Assembly (NCBI RefSeq): GCF_026745355.1
Contig: NC_079204.1
Span: forward strand, 54,876,633-54,940,632
Direction of reading: 5' to 3'
DNA: 64,000 nt
Source of the DNA: Beta vulgaris subsp. vulgaris
Lineage: Eukaryota > Streptophyta > Magnoliopsida > Caryophyllales > Amaranthaceae
The position numbers were made by a program, and so were the translations under genes. The notes under the pieces are model-generated. The model saw only the letters and a program-made list of their open reading frames with translations. It ran no database searches and was not told the DNA's origin. Shown here in pieces: positions 22,672 to 33,880 of the stretch; position 1 is the first letter of the stretch; each line of letters begins with the position of its first letter.

Positions 22672-23574
22672 ATGGTGGAAATTATACCTACTTCTGGCGA
22701 AAAATCTGGAGAACAACAAAATACATTGAATTCATCAAATACTCACAATGTAAGTATTGCTTACAACGATCCTTATTTCATAACTGGTTCAGATCAAACT
22801 GTGAACAAACTAGTTGCAGTAAATCTCACTGGTAGCAATTTTATTAGCTGGAAAAAAAATGTTAAAAGAGCTTTCATTGCTAAGAACAAATTAGGATTTC
22901 TTGATGGAAGTCTTCCTAAACCTGATGAATCTGATAAAGACTATAATCGTTGGATGAGGTGTGATTATTTGCTAACATGGTGGTTAGTGAATTCTATGAG
23001 TGAAGAAATTGGTGAGAATTATACGTTTGTTGAATCTTCTGCACAATTATGGCGTGAGATTTGTGAATGTTATGGTCAATGTAATAGACCACAGATTTAT
23101 CAATTAAAACGTGAAATAGATAGTCTCAGACAAGAGAATCAATCTATTATGAACTATTATGGCAAATTGAAGAGGTGTTGGGATGAACTTCAGAATTTAC
23201 GAAGTTTTCCTTCCTGTACATGTGGAATTTTATCCAAATGCAGCTGTAACTTCGTAAAACGAGTATCTGATTTTGAATCAGAAGAGAAATTGATGCAGTT
23301 CTTGTTAGGTTTAAATAGTGGCTTTGACAATGCCATAAGTAGTATCCTAGCTATGGATCCTTTACCTTCAATTAGTAGAGCTTTTTATTTAGCTCTACAA
23401 ATGGAGAAACAAAAGGAGGTTAGTGGCTTGAATGCTGGACCAGGGACTCATGAAATGAATGCTCTAGCTGTACAAAGACAGCCTCATTATGTTAGGGATA
23501 AATATAAGAAAGATTGGAAGAAAGATAAGCAAGAGAAGTTTTGTGAGTACTGCAAAAAAAAATGGACATACTAA
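22672..23574 (+). pseudogene. copia gag, frameshifted at its zinc knuckle
   Basis: A 300-residue frame with the UBN2/retrotran_gag type domain: KLVAVNLTGSNFISWKKNVK near the start, then RWMRCDYLLTWWLVNSMSEE and IMNYYGKLKRCWDELQ. The capsid part is intact. The CCHC zinc knuckle starts CEYC and then breaks at a run of A near 23553-23561. The frame ends after KKKWTY, while the knuckle's GH..C half continues in the next frame from 23489. A one-base slip in the A-run explains this. Confidence 0.85.
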
Positions 23575-25533
23575 GGATGTATGTTTCAAGCTCAAAGGAT
23601 ATCCAGATTGGTTCACTAAGAAACCTGGAACTGGAAAACTTGCTGCACATGTGTCTGTTGATACAGCAGACTATATTGCTGATAATCCTCTTGAGTGTAA
23701 TGTAGCTGGTCCCTCTCAATCAAATGAAGGTGGTACTACTTCTGAGTTCATGATGATGCAGTCAATAATTCAAGAAGTAATGAGAGCTATGAAAGGGAAG
23801 CAAGTTGGGGCAGATTCCCCCAATAATACTGGATGTTCATATGCTAACTATGCAGGTATTACTTCTAATCCTCTTTTATTTACAAGCACTTGGATAGTGG
23901 ATTCAGGAGCCACTGATCACATGACATTTGATGATAGTTTGTTTGTACATAAAAGGAAATTACACAATTTGGTGGAAATTGGCCTTCCTGATGGAAGTTG
24001 TTCATATGTGGCTGAAATTGGTAGTGTCAAGATTCATGATGATCTATTGCTTGAGGATGTGTTGTATGTGCCAAATTTTAAACATAATCTGCTTTCCATA
24101 GGAAAATTGATAGCTAAATCTCATATTGAAGTAGTGTTCTGTGCAAACAAGTGTGTTGTCTATGATTCCAAACACTCATCTAAAATTCTAGCTATAGGCT
24201 CTAAACACAAAGGCTTATACCTCATTCACTCCTCATCTTCTACCAATTCTGATCTTCATTCTTTACCTACTACAGCTACTAATATAGCTGTAGTGAATTC
24301 TGCTTCTTCTCCAAAGGAAAGAAATCTTACAAAAGCAGAAGTTGACTTACTTCATGCAAGATTGCGTCACATGTCATTATCCAAAATGAAATATGTATGT
24401 TCTTGTGATCATCTGAGTGAATACTTTTATGAAATTTGTGTTTTTGCTAAGCATCATAAAACTCCTTTCCCAAGAAGTGTCAGTAGATCTTCTCATTGCT
24501 TTGATCTAATCCATATAGACCTTTGGGGCCCTTATAAAGCCAAAACCATGACAGGAGCTTCATATTTCCTCACCATCCTTGATGATCATAGTAGATGTAC
24601 ATGGACTTATCTCTTACATAATAAGATGCAAGTTTACAGAACCATATCTTCCTTCCTTTTACAAACTGAAACCCAATTCAATACCAAGGTCAAGTTATCA
24701 GATCAGACAATGGTACAGAAATCATCCAAGATCAGTGTCTTACCCTTTTTCAAAATAAAGGCATCATACATCAAACTAGCATTGTAGGTAGACCACAACA
24801 AAATGGACGTGTAGAGAGAAAACATAGGCATTTATTGGAAGTAGCTAGGTCTCTTAAAATTCAAGCCAACCTACCTACTAAATTCTGGGGTGATTGCCTA
24901 CTTACAGCTACTTTTCTCATCAATTTAATGCATCCTGTGGTCAAAGATTGGAAAACACCTTCTGAAATCTTATTTAATAAATCCCCATACTATTCTTTTC
25001 TCAAGGTCTTTGGTTGTCAATGCTTTTCCTACAATATAGACAGACATAAAGACAAATTTAGTCCAAGAGCTACAAAGTGTATATTCATTGGCTATCCTTT
25101 TGGTCAAAAAGGATACAAAGTCTATGACATGGAGTCTCACAAGTGTTTTGTCACTAGAGATGTTGTCTTTCAAGAACATATTTTTCCTTTTCATTCCCAG
25201 ATTGATAAATCTCCTAATCTTCCATCTTCTGATATACCTATTATTTCCTTTCACAATCACTGCTCTTCTCCTCTTGATACACCTATGGATCCTAATGTTC
25301 CTTCTCTTTCTCTTAATTCTCCTTCTCCTTCTGTTCAGCATTCTAACTCTCTTAACTCTCATAATTTTGTTCCAGACTCTCCTATTACCAATCACAATTC
25401 TGTTCAGCATTCTAATTGTTCACAAGAGTCCACATATGTCATCAATTTACCTGATATTCAATCTAACAGTTCTCTTCAAGACTTTCATGTCTCCTCTCAC
25501 ACTGATAACATAATCATACCTGCTGTTAGGTAG
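23489..25533 (+). pseudogene. copia protease-integrase region, broken
   Basis: The frame to 24787 holds the second half of the zinc knuckle, the aspartic protease site (WIVDSGATDHMTFD at about 23895) and the GAG-pre-integrase/integrase start (DLWGPYKAKTMTGASYFLTI at about 24522). Near 24690 a one-base frameshift interrupts the integrase core just before the expected second catalytic Asp region. The correct frame resumes by 24787 and runs as [20 protein letters not shown] to AVR and TAG at 25531-25533. That stop separates integrase from reverse transcriptase. Confidence 0.85.
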
Positions 25534-25903
25534 TCTACTAGGCTTAGCAAACCTCCTCCTAAATACAAGGATTTTGTGTGTCCCACTCTTCCTATTTCTT
25601 CTCATTCTGAATCTTTTCATGTTCAAACTTCCAACACTTGCTTACATGAACCTACTTCATATAAGGAAGCTAACCAATTTCCTGAGTGGAGAGAGGCCAT
25701 GCAACAAGAGTTAAATGCCCTTGAAATGAATCAAACTTGGGTTTTAACTTCTTTACCTATTGGCAAGAGAGCAATTGGCTCTAAATGGGTGTTTAAAATT
25801 AAACACAAGGCAGATGGGAGTATTGAGAGGTACAAAGCCAGGTTGGTTGCAACTGGCTATCAGCAAATTGAAGGAGAAGACTTTACTCACACCTTTTCTC
25901 CTG

Positions 25904-27279
25904 TTGCTTGATAGGTTGTCGTACACCCGTCAAAAATAATTCCTACAAAACCTTCTAACAATGTAGTAGGGTAAGTAGGGTCGAATCCACAGAGAGATGG
26001 TCGTTTTAATCTAGCTTTTAATATATGGAGAAACTAAACAAGATCAGGAATAAGTGAATTAATGTTCTAAACTAATCAAACTACGAAAATCAAACTAAAA
26101 AGATCTAGGGGAATGGTTCACCATGTTTATAACTATAAACTATCAAAATATTATCACAGTTCAATTAATCAGATATCTGGAGCGCAGATTAATCCTTGGT
26201 CAGGCATTAACACTCTCAAATCAACATATGCTAGTACGGTCGCTCAACATAATCAGATTTGCTAATTGTAGTTAAGCCTCTAAAGAGTACTATCTCTCGA
26301 TCTATGACTCATATTAACAATATTTAATCAGACAATTGATAGATTGCAAGATTAACAATAAACACTAATTAATTAGAGAAATCAATAACTAATCAAACCA
26401 TGAATAAGTATCAATCAAATGATAGCATATAAACGTTGGATTCCCAAACCCTAGAAATAAAAACTACTCTATCATGAAATAAATAATGAAATCTAAATCT
26501 ACAAATAAAAACATAATCAAAGAAATCAAGAAAAGAAACTAAAAGAAATCATGAATTAATGAAAAAGAATAAAAACTAGGGTTTACAACTAAAAACTAGA
26601 GATAAAAAGAGAGGAGAAAAACTAAACCTAGAACTAAGAAAAAATAACGTGAAAGGGGAGAGGCGAGAGAAAGAATGAAAAACTTATCTAAATAATATCT
26701 TTTAACCTAATATGACTAGGAAAGTAATTTACAAGATAAGGAAAGTCTTAAATAAATCATTAATAGGCGGATTAGTGATCCGCGCGATGCGTGGCAGATT
26801 CCAGCAGAAACATGCAATCTTCCGAAAGACATAACTCCTTGACTAGAAGTCTCCTCGGGGTGTGCCACCTATCGTTGGAAATCTCTTCAAGTCTTGTTTC
26901 CAAATATGCTGGAATTACTCGATTTTAATAAGCACGTCAAAAGTTATGATCATAAGAGTAGACGTGACTCCTTTTTCACATTTCTTCTAATGATTTTCCG
27001 CTTCGTTTTTGCTCAAACTCGTACTATGACATATCCATAAGATCCTTATGCATTGTAACTTCTTTCCAAGTGCTCCTAATCCTCAAGTTTAGCTAATCAT
27101 ACACCAAATACGTCTTCAATGCCTGAAATTCATCAAAAACAAGAAAACATACCGAATAGGAGTAGAAAAGTATAACTTAAGAATATAATGCAACAATGAA
27201 CCTAAATATGAAACTAAATGCTCTAAAATGCAACCTAAATGTACCTAAAAACTATATATATAAATGACTTATCATTGCT
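25904..27279. mobile_element. Solo LTR nested in the copia reverse transcriptase
   Basis: The 1366-bp segment 25909-27274 starts TGATAGGTTGTCGTACACCC and ends ATGACTTATCA, with TG..CA ends inside the short palindromic TGATA..TATCA. It is flanked by TTGCT on both sides (25904-25908 and 27275-27279). It has no coding capacity. The size and GGGTCGAATCCACAGAGAG-type sequence near the start suggest a Ty3/gypsy LTR, but the family is not certain. It is younger than the copia host element. Confidence 0.85.
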
Positions 27280-28554
27280 AAGATTGCTACAGTGAGAATT
27301 GTGATTTCTCTTGCTGCTGCCAAACACTGGCCTTTATGTCAATTAGACATTAACAATGCATTCCTCCATGGTTACTTAGAAGAGGAGGTGTATATGAAGC
27401 CACCCTTGGGCTATGATAAAGCCAAATCTGATGAGGTTTGTCACCTTAAAAGGTCTCTTTATGGCCTTAAGCAGGCTTCCAGACAATGGAATAAAGAGCT
27501 CAATAAATTTCTGATGTCCATTGGTTTTACTCAATCTAAGCAAGACTACTCATTGTTTACTAGAGACTCTCAAGGTGAATTTATTATTTTGCTGGTTTAT
27601 GTTGATGATATGCTCTTGACTGGTACCTCACAATTACAAACTGATGAAATAAAGGTTGCTTTGGATAAAGCCTTTACAATCAAAGACTTGGGTGAACTAA
27701 AGTATTTTCTGGGAATTGAGATCATTAGAAATACTTCAGGAATTGTGCTTAGCTAGAAGAACTATATCTTGGACATGATTAAAGATCTAAATCTTAATCA
27801 TTCCAGACCAGTTAGTACTCCTCTTCCTAAAGGACTAGCTTTGTCCACAGAATTGGGTGATGTTTTAGAAGAGCCAGAACAGTACAGAAAGTTGGTTGGC
27901 AGGTTGTTGTATCTCAATATCACAAGGCCTGATTTATCTTATGCTACTCAACACTTGAGTCAATTCTTAAGTTGCCCCAGAAAACCACATTTACAGGCAG
28001 CATTATATGTGGTTAGATACTTGAAGAGCACACTTCATCTTGGTTTGTTTTATTCTGCCAACAGTGATGATGTAGTTAAGGCCTACAGTGATGCAGATTG
28101 GAGCACATGTTTGTTTACTAGCAGATCTCTAAGTGCATATTGTATTTTCATTGGGAATCATTTGGTGTCCTGGAAAACTAAAAAGCAAAGGACTGTCAGT
28201 AAATCATCTGCTGAAGCAGAGTATAGGAGTATGTCAAGCACTGCTTCTGAAGTAGTTTGGCTTGAAGGATTATTGCAAGATTTAAAAGTGCATGTTCCTC
28301 TTCCCATCTGTTTATATTGTGATAATACTGCTGCTGAGCACATTGCTCAGAACCCAGTATTCCATGAAAGAACAAAACATCTAAAGAGGGATTGTCATTA
28401 TGTCAGGGAGCAGGTAGAAGCTGGATTTATTCAAACTTCTCATGTTTCAAGCCAGGAGCAACTTGCAGATTTGTTAACAAAGGCCTTACCAGGACCACAG
28501 CATCAGTATCTTACTGCCAAGCTTGGACTTGTTGACTCCAATCATGTCCAGCTT

Positions 28555-28563
28555 GAAGGGGGA
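28555..28563 (+). other. Polypurine tract
   Basis: GAAGGGGGA lies immediately before the right LTR, as needed for plus-strand priming. It overlaps the 3' end of the RNase H frame. Confidence 0.8.
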
Positions 28564-28791
28564 TATGAAGAATAAAGAGATTTACTTAGTTACTTTCTGT
28601 TATTAGTTAGTTACATTCTGTTATTGTAATAACAAACTTTGTTATTCTATAACTGATTTAGTTTCTTCTATTTGTAACTAGTATAAAAGAGATGTAAGCT
28701 CATTCCTTATGATAATAAGAACATCTCTCAAGTCTTGCTTCCTCTATCATTCTCTCTCTAAAGAACTCATGTAAGAGTTCTCTGATTCTCA
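28564..28791 (+). repeat. Right LTR of copia element
   Basis: 228 bp, differing from the left LTR at five positions (about 2.2%). It is followed by CATGG and then directly by TWD40-2 sequence. Confidence 0.9.
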
Positions 28792-29150
28792 CATGGCCAG
28801 ATCAAATTCCTACCCGCAAATCGAAAAATGAAATCACAGCCTAAAATATTATTAGCCCTGTGTAATAGCAATGATACAAGCATCAACTGATCAAAATGTT
28901 GCCACTAAAAATCTTAAAGAGCAATTAGCTTACACAAATCAGGTTAATTTAGCTGGCTTGCAGGTGATTTAATCTTTATGCAAACAGCATACTCGATCCT
29001 TTAGCCTAAAATTTAGTGGCCTATGCCTTTCTAGTTCAATCCTAATCTATATTTCCACTCTATGAACCTATGCTAATTTATAGATTTGATACGTTTATAC
29101 CAGTACCAGCTGAAAATTTCACCGGTTCTTACATACGTTTATAAGAGAGT

Positions 29151-29886
29151 ACTGCGGTTGTTGTAATCAAAATGCATAAACTGACATTGAAAGTAGTCTA
29201 AGTTGTTGTCCAAGTTAAATAAAATCGACAAGCGCACATGGGTCTTGTAGCTAAGCCAGGCACTAGGACCATCGATGCACAATGCAGCCGTTGATGCCTG
29301 CTTTGAAGCCTTTGGGCGTCAGGAAGATCTCCAAGTTGTGTGCTTCAAAAGAACAAAAAGTTTGATGTTCTAATACAGTCTCCTGTCTTTTTTTTTTTTT
29401 TTTTTTTTTGGTGAAATACAGTCTCCTGTCTGGTTTTCTTCTTTATAAATCCAAATATGCGTGTATCCCTAGAGGTTGTTTGCCAAGATTTCGTATACTT
29501 AACGAGGCAAATTGTGCTTCTCCGCGGTCTTTTGTAATGTCTCAGTGTAAAATGGTAGTGATGATAAAAAATGGATATGGAATACTCCATTGATAGCTTT
29601 TTATTTTACCCACTTAGAATATAAAAACATGAATTTCCTTCAAAAAAAAAAATTACGATATTAAGCATTATACTGTCAGGCAAGTTAGCCATCACTGCTT
29701 ATTCGACATTCAACAACCAACAAGTACAGATAACACTCACTAGTCACTATTACACTTAAAAAAAAAAAACACACATTTACGCTCACTATATATGAATGGA
29801 TCTGATATTGTTCCATACAATAGCTTGTTGAAATTTTTTTTGCCCCTCTTCTTGATCATCAGCATGTAATTCACTCCACAAAGCGA
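29151..29886. other. Duplication junction region and 3' flank of the intact CNL
   Basis: TWD40-2 paralogy ends near 29150 and the CNL of copy 2 ends at 29887, so the junction of the two tandem copies lies in between. The minus strand of 29300-29345 reads HNLEIFLTPKGFKAGINGC, a protein-like fragment I cannot assign. It also holds the T-run insertion at 29389-29414. I see no complete gene. Confidence 0.5.
29372..29431 (-). mobile_element. Minimal retroinsertion: T-run with 17-bp target duplication
   Basis: A run of about 21 T followed by GGTGA (29389-29414) lies between two exact copies of AATACAGTCTCCTGTCT (29372-29388 and 29415-29431). This is the footprint of LINE-type insertion of a molecule consisting of little more than its poly(A) tail, in minus orientation. 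Confidence 0.75.
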
Positions 29887-32613
29887 TCAAAACTTGTAAG
29901 TATCGACCCCCATAGGAAGATCTGGTTCTGTTTGTAGATTTCGACACTTTACGGTTTCTAAATTCTTGAGTGAAGTTAAGTGTCGCAAAGTAGACAAGAC
30001 AGACAATGCAGGACATTTGACAAACCTCAGCTCGCGAAGATGAGGCATATCCCCAGGCTTCAATCCTTCCCACCTAGTAAGTCCTTGCATGTTCTTAAGT
30101 TCTAGCAACTCCAATTGTGGGAACCTGGTGTAGTTAACATCCCCAAAAAATTGTCGGCCTAATTGGACCAAATTGCGTGCTGTATCAATGGAAAGAGTTT
30201 GCAGAAGTGGAAGCTTCCAGAATGTTGGAAGTTCAGTAATGTATGAGCAATTGTACAGACGAATGACCTTCAGATGACACGAACTACTACAAAGCCAACT
30301 TGGAAATGCAGCTCCACTGTAGTTTGTCAGCCGAAGTTCTGTTAAGTTATTATGAGGTTGAAGCTTATTGAGGATTCTTACCATCGCTGTTACTCGCATT
30401 GTTGTGTCTGTCCAATGCAACTCCAGTTTTTTAAGGTGGGGTTTTAGGCGTAGTTTGGCATTCTCAGCTTCTCCCGAATTTTGAACATTTTCAAGCTCCA
30501 TTATCTTGATTGACCCGCGGATGCTATTCATGTTCCCTAGTTCTGTGATACGATATCCTTCTCTATTCTTCACAATGTAAGCATCTAAGGCTTGAAGGTT
30601 GGTTAGCCTTCCTATGTAATCTGGTGTGGAACGCAAATTGTTGATATCCACATCAAGACGGATTAGATTAACTAGGTTCGAGATTCTGCTAGGCAGCTGA
30701 AGAAGATGTGGACAGTATCTAAGCTTTATGACGCGCAGACCAAGGAGTTCACAGGTTGTTTCTGGCAAACTCTGGATTGGGGTATCAGATGCATCTAGGT
30801 AACGAAGGTGTACAAGTTTACAAACTGATCTAGGAAGAGTATGTATTAGGGATCTGTTTAGGCTCAGTACACGTAATGACCTCAATTTATGAAATAAAGA
30901 CTCAGGGACTTCACTGAGGTTGGCTCTTTGTTTAGGCAACAAAAGAAATGTCCTTAAGTGGGTGTAGAATTTTTCAATGACCTTTAAGTGATATGAAGTT
31001 ACGTTTTGACAGCATAGTGACAAATGGTAGACGGGTTTCGTAGGAAGGAATGGTCGGTCACCATCATCATTCATTTGATGATGGCTTAGGTAGGAAGCTA
31101 TATTCTTAGCAAACCTATGAGTAAACTCATGAATTTTACAAGCAACCATTTTATTTTCTTCTGTGGGGTAATGTGAAACATGTAACATAGACCTTGACAA
31201 TAGATCATCAAAATGTTGTCCTGCATTTTTCAAGCCTAAGGTAGTCCACTCCTCAGGTGTTACAAAACCTTCTGCCATCCAAAGTTGCGAGAGTTCGTCT
31301 TTTCTATAGTAATAATCATTAGGGAAGAGATATAAATAAGCAAGAAACTTACTCAACTCTGGTGGCATAACAGGGTCGTTGAATCTTAACTTTGGTAAGA
31401 TTTGATCAGAAAACTCCCTCAAATCCCACAAGTTCGTTTCCTCAAAATGTGAAATTGCCTCTTCTGACCTCTGTGAGATGCACTCAGCTGATATCGCTAA
31501 ACTGAACCAGTTAGCTACCAGAGGTAAACCTGCACATTTTTCGGCTATTCGAGAAATACTGTGACCATATCGATGATGAGATAGACTGCCTGGATATTCA
31601 TCCAACCCTTTCAGAATCAACTCCCTGCAATCCTCGTCAGACAATCGGTTAATGTAGTATGGAGTTGTAGCAGTTACAGAAGCAACCTTAGGATCACGAG
31701 TAGTGATAAGAAAGATAGTTTCAGGAGCAAGATTGGAAAGCAATGTACTCCAAGCCAAGTGATGCACATTCCACATGTCATCCAACATGAGCAAAGTTCT
31801 TCTTTTATGTGGTGGCCCTGTAACAGGATATCCATAAGCCACATGACCGTCCATAGATGGTTCATCAATGATGCTGCTCGTAGAATTGAAATCATCCGGC
31901 ACAGAAGCCCATTTGACAGAAAACTCTTTGTTGATCGTGGCATCGTTCTGAATAAATCGAGCAAGTGTTGTTTTTCCTAAGCCTGACATGCCAATAATGC
32001 AAACACCCTTCCCTGTAAATGAAGGATTGAGCAAGTACTTCTGCATTATGGCTCTCTTGTCTTTATATCTTGCTCGAGCAAGCGGCCTTTGTGGACGTGT
32101 AGAAGAATAAGCAGCAGTTGAACTTCTGCCCACCCGGTTACTGGTAGCAGCAGCTTGAAGTAGGCCATCCACCTCCCTGTCTATCTTCTGCAGCTTATCT
32201 TCGAGAGCTTTTATATTACGAGGCAAATTCCATTTCTTCAATGATGCTAAATTGTTGCCTGCCAACTGTGTTTCGCTTTCTGGGATCGGATGACAACAGT
32301 TAGCAGAATTACTCGTCTTAGTGTTGCTTCTAATGTGATTCTGCTTCATTATGTCAAGCCTTACGCCATCAATTATGTCGTCCACCTCGTAGAATAGCTT
32401 GGTCACGTCTTGCAGCCACTCCCTTAAAAGCACCTTGAAGTGCTCATCGTCATGAAGCTGATTAAGCTTGTGCTGCACCACCTCAGAACTTGTGATCAGT
32501 GATCTGAAATTTTCTTTTACATTTCGTATATGACTGATCTCGTTGATGGCGAGATCTGTTAAATTCTTTAACAGGATTGTGAGAAAAGGTGATGCCAATG
32601 GAATAAACTCCAT
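29887..32613 (-). CDS. CC-NB-LRR (CNL) disease-resistance protein, copy 2, intact
   Basis: A single-exon 908-residue intracellular immune receptor; typical CNL length. CC domain 1-160, with FYEVDDIIDG (74-83) as the EDVID-type motif. NB-ARC: P-loop GMSGLGKTT 208-216, kinase-2 LLMLDDMW 274-281, RNBS-B FLITTRD 301-307, GLPLV 362-366, RNBS-D-like FLAYLYLFPND 423-433. LRRs run from about 530 to the end (LRVLSLNRSLIHTLPRSVCK, LRYLDASDTPIQSLP). Odd points: the MHD position reads IHE (494-496), and the P-loop to kinase-2 interval is shorter than usual, with no recognisable RNBS-A. Either may mean altered nucleotide control or relaxed constraint. It is transcribed away from the GARP-like and LRR genes of the same copy. 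The start was chosen as the first ATG, matching the start in copy 1. Confidence 0.93.
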   Translation of the reverse strand: MEFIPLASPFLTILLKNLTDLAINEISHIRNVKENFRSLITSSEVVQHKLNQLHDDEHFKVLLREWLQDVTKLFYEVDDIIDGVRLDIMKQNHIRSNTKTSNSANCCHPIPESETQLAGNNLASLKKWNLPRNIKALEDKLQKIDREVDGLLQAAATSNRVGRSSTAAYSSTRPQRPLARARYKDKRAIMQKYLLNPSFTGKGVCIIGMSGLGKTTLARFIQNDATINKEFSVKWASVPDDFNSTSSIIDEPSMDGHVAYGYPVTGPPHKRRTLLMLDDMWNVHHLAWSTLLSNLAPETIFLITTRDPKVASVTATTPYYINRLSDEDCRELILKGLDEYPGSLSHHRYGHSISRIAEKCAGLPLVANWFSLAISAECISQRSEEAISHFEETNLWDLREFSDQILPKLRFNDPVMPPELSKFLAYLYLFPNDYYYRKDELSQLWMAEGFVTPEEWTTLGLKNAGQHFDDLLSRSMLHVSHYPTEENKMVACKIHEFTHRFAKNIASYLSHHQMNDDGDRPFLPTKPVYHLSLCCQNVTSYHLKVIEKFYTHLRTFLLLPKQRANLSEVPESLFHKLRSLRVLSLNRSLIHTLPRSVCKLVHLRYLDASDTPIQSLPETTCELLGLRVIKLRYCPHLLQLPSRISNLVNLIRLDVDINNLRSTPDYIGRLTNLQALDAYIVKNREGYRITELGNMNSIRGSIKIMELENVQNSGEAENAKLRLKPHLKKLELHWTDTTMRVTAMVRILNKLQPHNNLTELRLTNYSGAAFPSWLCSSSCHLKVIRLYNCSYITELPTFWKLPLLQTLSIDTARNLVQLGRQFFGDVNYTRFPQLELLELKNMQGLTRWEGLKPGDMPHLRELRFVKCPALSVLSTLRHLTSLKNLETVKCRNLQTEPDLPMGVDTYKF

Positions 32614-33330
32614 ATTTGCTCCACTTTATTTAGTTAGGCTTTGGGAAACTAATGAGAGAAAAGTTGTATCAAGTGATCATTTTATCTTTGAAGTATATTA
32701 TTGTACAGAGTGTTTTTGGTTCATCAGATTGACTAGGTAAGTTTCCTAGGTAGTTAGAATCTCAATGTCGCTTTATAATATAACGACAGCACAACCACGA
32801 AGAATTGCAGAGTGCAGAGACCAAAGGACATAATGTAAACGCGGAATCAAATGATATACTTAATACATGTAGACATGTAGTTCATGCTTTGATTCTCGTA
32901 ATAAACTATGGTCATCGGTCATCTGTTTTTAATTCTGCAATTATTAGACTAATTAGAATTAGTCAAGTAAATATATTTTTTTTCTTCAATCATTCATCTT
33001 TTAAAATTTCTTCATCATGTTCTGAAAAATGAAAATTAAACATGTAATAGAAAAAAAAAATTGGTATTCAATGCTGTCGTTTGTTGAATAATAATATTTG
33101 GAAAGTGTCTATGAAATCTCCAATGGCTGAAAAATATTCTTGTATCATTATCTGTGCCACTCAATCTTATTGGTGGATGTTCGGATTGTAATATGTTAAA
33201 TATTAGTATGTAAACTGTGGTTCCTTTATTTACTCAAAAAAAAAAATTATTGGTGGAGGATATCAATAAGAAGGTAATTTCATGCATCCCTTTCTTCTTC
33301 TATTGAAGCAATTTGTTAAAATTCTCTATG
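32614..33330. other. 5' flank of the intact CNL
   Basis: Matches 901-1400 upstream of copy 1 to about 33130. No gene is visible. The CNL promoter would be here. Confidence 0.5.
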
Positions 33331-33880
33331 GTAATTGTTGGGCCTAGAAAATTTCATATTAGCAAAGAAGGAATTAAATATCAGTTAGCAAGAATCATGG
33401 GATTGGCATTGACTTTGGGTATAACTGCTGGAGGAAAATCAGGAGGAAGTTAGAGATAAACAAGGCACTACCTATCTTCAAGGGAGTTTCTCTTCTACTA
33501 CTTCTCATAGCCTATATATATATGTAGTTCAATGTAACCCTAGTTTCTCTTCTACTACTTCTCTCTCTCCACGCACACATTCATATTCTTTATTCTCTAC
33601 TCTAATATTTTCCATAGTGGCACAAGAAAGCTTGATATTATAATTTACCCTTGTATTGAGGCCGTCGGCATATATTTGTGGATTGGTGATCAAGAGTATC
33701 ACCCGCGGTTTTTCCCATCATTTGGGTTTTCCGCGTTAACAATTCGTTTGTCTTTTTATTGTTTTATTTCCTTTACATATTTCATTTATTCGTTAATATT
33801 GATTGCCATAGTGTAAAGATCTCGTTGTTGGTTCCCTTTTCCTTTTGCGTACTTGGTACAAAATTGGCATAAACAGTAAT
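33331..33880 (+). mobile_element. Solo LTR of a copia-type element
   Basis: The 540-bp LTR 33336-33875 starts TGTTGGGCCTAGAAA and ends TTGGCATAAACA, flanked by GTAAT on both sides (33331-33335 and 33876-33880). A TATA-like CCTATATATATATG lies near 33511 and U5-like TTTTCCGCGTTAAC near 33727. No internal coding sequence remains, as expected after LTR-LTR recombination. Confidence 0.8.

Larger units (their letters stand above)
25534..28575 (+). pseudogene. copia reverse transcriptase-RNase H region, interrupted by a solo LTR
   Basis: The RT begins in the frame ending at 25908 (WREAMQQELNALEMNQTW, KARLVATGYQQ). It is cut by the insertion 25909-27274 and resumes at 27275-27279 onward (CQLDINNAFLHGYLEEEVYM, YGLKQASRQWN). 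The YVDD catalytic motif lies at about 27598-27609. A TAG at 27754-27756 replaces a sense codon shortly after the RT core. RNase H follows at 27769-28575 (AYSDADW, KSSAEAEYRS, LYCDNTAA) and ends inside the right LTR. Confidence 0.9.
22331..28796 (+). mobile_element. Ty1/copia LTR retrotransposon, full-length, defective
   Basis: Two 228-bp LTRs (22336-22563 and 28564-28791) differ at 5 positions. Direct repeats CATGG flank the element (22331-22335 and 28792-28796). A tRNA-iMet-type primer binding site follows the left LTR and a polypurine tract precedes the right LTR. The order gag, protease, integrase, reverse transcriptase, RNase H is that of copia. The coding region carries at least two frameshifts, two stop codons and a 1.37-kb nested insertion, so it cannot act alone. 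Without the nested insertion it would be about 5.1 kb, the normal size. It sits in the TWD40-2 pseudogene exon of copy 1 only. Confidence 0.95.
20609..29150 (-). pseudogene. Truncated, transposon-riddled TWD40-2 pseudogene (copy 1)
   Basis: Pieces co-linear with the intact gene in copy 2: 20609-20980 (3' flank, matching 50480-50835); 21585-21841 (intron and 3' end of the exon at 53184-53541); 22218-22330 and 28792-28800 (rest of that exon); 28800-28935 (next intron, to about 53660); 28936-29150 (matching 55127-55390). The last two exons are replaced by LTR-like sequence. About 170 bp of the surviving exon and about 1.47 kb covering three exons are deleted. A Harbinger MITE and a copia element are inserted in the surviving exon. 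No functional product is possible. It marks the right-hand edge of the duplicated unit. Confidence 0.85.

Noticed and set aside
25088..25513. Hydrophobic plus-strand frame that looks like a membrane protein
   Set aside because: Out-of-frame reading of the T/C-rich integrase C-terminal linker of the copia element.
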